64,000 nt of DNA from Coffea arabica (taxonomy: Eukaryota; Streptophyta; Magnoliopsida; Gentianales; Rubiaceae), in assembly GCF_036785885.1 (NCBI RefSeq), contig NC_092323.1, forward strand, positions 14,330,501-14,394,500. The letters run 5' to 3'. Positions 60,902 through 64,000 of the stretch are shown one piece after another. The stretch's first letter is position 1, and each line of letters starts with the position of its first letter. The notes beneath the pieces are model-generated. The model worked only from the letters and a program-made list of their open reading frames with translations. It was not told where the DNA came from and ran no database searches. The position numbers and the translations under genes are program-made.

Positions 60902-62440
60902 TTATCATACCACATAATGCAAAAATGAGAATAAAAGTATAAAACAAAGTAAACAACTAGAATAAATATTAGTAACTCAGTAAAAAAAAAGTACTCAGTA
61001 AATGCGTTTTCTAAGAAATACTTGCACGTACAAATCAAAAACTGCCTGAATACGGCTTTTACCATTCGAGGAAAAAAGGTTGAAAAACAACACCCTGTGG
61101 CTTTCTTTTTCTTTTTTTTTTTCCCCTTTTTATTCTTTGTGAGAATTCACTTACATAAGGTAACCTGCAGGCAATATTTACTTTGTAAGAAGTTTTGAAG
61201 CAGACATTATCTACTCCTCGTAACCAGGCTCGCTGGATCGAAGTCAAGCATGAGCTCGATTGAGAATCAAAATCAAAAGTCAAGATTAACTCGTCTTATG
61301 AGAGTGAGATTAAACTCAACATTGAGAGTCAGACAATTGATTGAGATCGAGTTTTTATTTGAGACGAATTCAAGCTCGAACTTGAGTAAAAAGAAATAAC
61401 ATTTTGCTTCCCAAACATCATCGTGGTAGGCACCAAAAGCAAACATAGAGAATAAGAGATACTAATGTGTAAAAACATACTAAACTTTATCATCCATTCA
61501 CAGTTGCATCCCACAATTAATTTCACATATCAGTCATCAGAATCCGGATCCGGTTCCTTATCTTTGTGATGACTAATAAAATGACAATCCAAACTTTAAT
61601 TTAACCAGTAAATTGTGCACTTAACCTCTAGCAGTGTCCAGGGTAACTTTTTCGTTTGTTTGAACTACATTTGAGTTCAAAGGTTTGGTTTGTTCATTTG
61701 GCACCTTTCTTAAACAGTCAGAGCAGTGGCAAAATGTCAAAAAATCAAAAGCTATCCACCCCTATCTTTTGGAGATGTTATTCTGTATCCACTCCAAATT
61801 AGCCTGTAAGTTTTTCTATAGTTGTAGAACTTTTGATGTTTGACTTGGAAAAATCGCATATGAAAGCTAAAAACCAGAAATTGAATGAATATTTTCAGCA
61901 ATCAAAACTGAGGTATTTGGTTCATTGGTTTATTCTCCTATACATTTCGTGATGTACCAAATTGGATTCTCTAACTATTTTATTTGTTTGGGTAAAATTG
62001 ATGTTAGCCCTCAAAAATCTTGGCTGCAAAACGATTCAATGAATTTGAATCTTTGGTGCCCCAACACCTGTTAGAAATATCCAGTTGGTATTTACGGTGG
62101 AAATCTTTGAATATTTAATTCAAATCCAAGTCCTAAGTGTATAAATACCAAAAAACCAAGGGGATAAGATAGGTCTAATCACCATCGAAATTGAGGAATC
62201 AGTCTATCAACACATAATCTTGTACCAGTATTTTCTCAATTAAATATATAATGACAATAAGAATAACACTTGACACAGATGCAAATATAACGTAATCTAG
62301 TTTCCAATATTTCAGGTTCCTAAACCCATGGACATCAAACTTAATTCAAGCAAAAGATCCAAATAAATATCACCAAGTACTAACACCTGAAAATCAGCTC
62401 TACAAAGACTTGGCCACAAACTTCAGATCAGCCACTTGAT
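60902..62440. other. Spacer upstream of the MIZ1-like gene
   Basis: Contains CTCGAG/GAGCTC-rich words at 61200-61390 that resemble the hAT element at 57173 but lack clear ends. The last ~400 bases are presumed promoter. No gene seen. Confidence 0.5.
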
Positions 62441-62523
62441 TTGACAACCAAGCCTAGTCTCTCTCCCCCATCTTCTGTCCCTCCTGACTCTCTCTCCATT
62501 TCTTTTTCTTTTTCTTCCCTTTC

Positions 62524-62550
62524 ATGGAATTTCTCCATTGCTGGTTGTGA
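62524..62550 (+). promoter_or_regulatory. Short upstream ORF before the MIZ1-like gene
   Basis: ATG at 62524 opens an eight-residue peptide (MEFLHCWL) ending in TGA at 62550, ten bases before the main start. If transcribed, it would be a classical translation-damping uORF. Confidence 0.4.
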
Positions 62551-62560
62551 CGGACCGGTA

Positions 62561-63277
62561 ATGGGGGAGCCAAGAGTTAGCACTAGCTCTCAATCATCAA
62601 CCTCATCAAAACCTCCTCCACCTGCGCCACCATTGTCCCTTCTTCAACCATCAACCAAGAAAAAAAACAAGCCAAAAGTTCTTCGCGTTTTTCGATCTGT
62701 TTTTCGATCATTTCCCATCATATCACCTGCATGCAAGTTCCCCACTCTTCCGGGAGGCAAAATACCGGATGGAAGGAACAATGCCGGCTCGCGAATCACG
62801 GGCACGTTGTTCGGATACCGGAAAGGCCGCGTTAGCCTTTCCATACAAGAAAACCCTAGGACTCTCCCCACGTTGGTTGTAGAGCTGGCCATGCAGACCA
62901 CCGTATTGCAAAGGGAAATGAGCATAGGGATGGTTAGGATTGCATTAGAATGCGAAAAGAGGCCTGAAAAGGACAAGACAAAAGTGTTAGAGGAGCCCAT
63001 GTGGACAATGTATTGTAATGGGAAGAAAGCTGGTTATGGGGTCAAAAGGGAGGCTTCAGAGGAAGACTTGTACGTCATGGAAGTTCTCAAGGCCATTTCC
63101 ATGGGCGCCGGCGTCTTGCCTGGGAAATCAGAGGTGGAGGGGGCAGATGGGGAAATAGCATATATTCGGGCACATTTTGAACGTGTGGTTGGATCAAAGG
63201 ACTCGGAGACACTGTACATGTTGAGCCCAGAAGGGAACAATGGACCTGAATTGAGTATTTTCTTTGTAAGGGTATGA
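62561..63277 (+). CDS. MIZU-KUSSEI1-like protein (DUF617)
   Basis: Encodes 238 aa in a single exon. I chose the ATG at 62561 because no in-frame ATG occurs upstream in the open frame. The N-terminus is Ser/Pro-rich (about 1-60) with a basic patch KKKNKPKVLRVFRSVFRS. The DUF617 domain fills residues 78-238: RITGTLFGYRKGRVSLSIQE, then PTLVVELAMQTTVLQREMSI, EEPMWTMYCNGKKAGYGVKR, and a C-terminal SPEGNNGPELSIFFVRV that matches the family end. MIZ1 is needed for root hydrotropism and acts at the ER membrane. Most paralogues are uncharacterised, so MIZ1 function itself should not be assumed. Intact. Confidence 0.93.
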   Translation: MGEPRVSTSSQSSTSSKPPPPAPPLSLLQPSTKKKNKPKVLRVFRSVFRSFPIISPACKFPTLPGGKIPDGRNNAGSRITGTLFGYRKGRVSLSIQENPRTLPTLVVELAMQTTVLQREMSIGMVRIALECEKRPEKDKTKVLEEPMWTMYCNGKKAGYGVKREASEEDLYVMEVLKAISMGAGVLPGKSEVEGADGEIAYIRAHFERVVGSKDSETLYMLSPEGNNGPELSIFFVRV

Positions 63278-64000
63278 TGATTTTTAGGTCATCTTGGTTA
63301 TGGTCTCTTTCCATCTCTAATTCATAAGGTGAGTAGTTTTTTGTAGATATATTAGGCCTAGAAAATTATTTGTAGGGGAAAGATTCAATATATGATCAAC
63401 GAGGTGCAAAGAGAGGGACCGTAAAAGTAATTCATTTGTCTGTTCGTTCTTTCGAATATATGTACTCTGCATCTGATTTCACATGGCCATAGACAAATCA
63501 TTTCATTTTGTTCATATATTGGGGGAAGGGGGGAGAAGGGTGTGGTTAATTAGCTACCTTGATTTCTATATTTCATTAGGCTTTATCTTGTGATCTGGAT
63601 TCTAAAAATATGAAATTGCTCAAATTGTATCTTCCACAATTTGGGAATTGACAATAGATTTAATATCTTCCAGCACTTGTGCACTGAATGCAGAAATGGC
63701 TAATATTCCACGATTAAGGCGAAAAAGAACCTGTAGAGAGGCGATAATAGCACATTATGGATCAATGTGATGCTTCCCTAAGATTCTAAATCTTCAATGT
63801 CTACAGAACTCTAGAAGATTTTCAATGATGGTGGCGAATAAGAAAAAAAATAAAGAAACTCTACTTCCACGTACTGTCAGATGTTGGGATGATTCATGAA
63901 GCCATAATGGACCATAAACATGTAGTTGTATTAGGCTCTGATTTGGAGTCAACTTTAATAGATGGTGTCGCTTGAGCTAGTCAAGATGATAGAGTTGGTG
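63278..64000. other. 3' flank of the MIZ1-like gene
   Basis: 3' UTR then AT-rich DNA. Nothing else recognised. Confidence 0.5.

Overview
This is a dicot plant nuclear segment. It is AT-rich, it contains GT-AG spliced genes with long introns, and all recognised proteins are plant families. The esterase closely resembles the tobacco-type HSR203J protein, so an asterid is plausible, but the species cannot be named from sequence alone.

Six intact protein genes are supported. They are: an intronless NF-YB transcription factor subunit (11810-12475, +); a ten-coding-exon gene for the RKP/KPC1-type ubiquitin ligase (18669-30072, +; the predicted exons join in frame to 1281 aa); a five-exon plastid-type membrane protein with a DUF948-like region (31788-33721, +); a two-exon small transmembrane protein (42644-45865, -); an intronless HSR203J-like carboxylesterase (53186-54211, +); and a MIZU-KUSSEI1-like DUF617 protein (62561-63277, +).

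The most interesting stretch is 36.2-41.2 kb. It holds three small loci that I read as PROPEP (plant elicitor peptide precursor) genes. Each has two exons: the first encodes a short helix with an LLQCLG-type motif, and the second ends in a basic/proline-rich peptide with a GQ-T/S-N/H terminus. Two are intact (38241-38573, - and 40450-41184, +). The third (36231-36591, -) has a frameshift at its exon 1 end. A cytochrome P450 pseudogene lies between copies. The neighbouring 156-aa membrane protein carries an ILKCFGL stretch resembling the PROPEP helix. An HSR203J-like esterase is 12 kb further on, so defence-associated families are enriched here.

The remaining DNA is rich in small non-autonomous transposons, several with intact target-site duplications (TSDs). 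These include a 2.07-kb near-perfect foldback Mutator-like element (15077-17145, 9-bp TSD), a probable Helitron 3' end at 5492 downstream of gene fragments (700-5492), at least three tRNA-derived SINEs with TSDs (30878, 46576, 56501) plus a 5'-truncated relative (34415), two hAT-type elements (54853-55348 and 57173-57642), a solo LTR with a 5-bp TSD (59139-59674), and several MITE families. No rRNA, tRNA gene or CRISPR array was seen, and no autonomous transposase was found.
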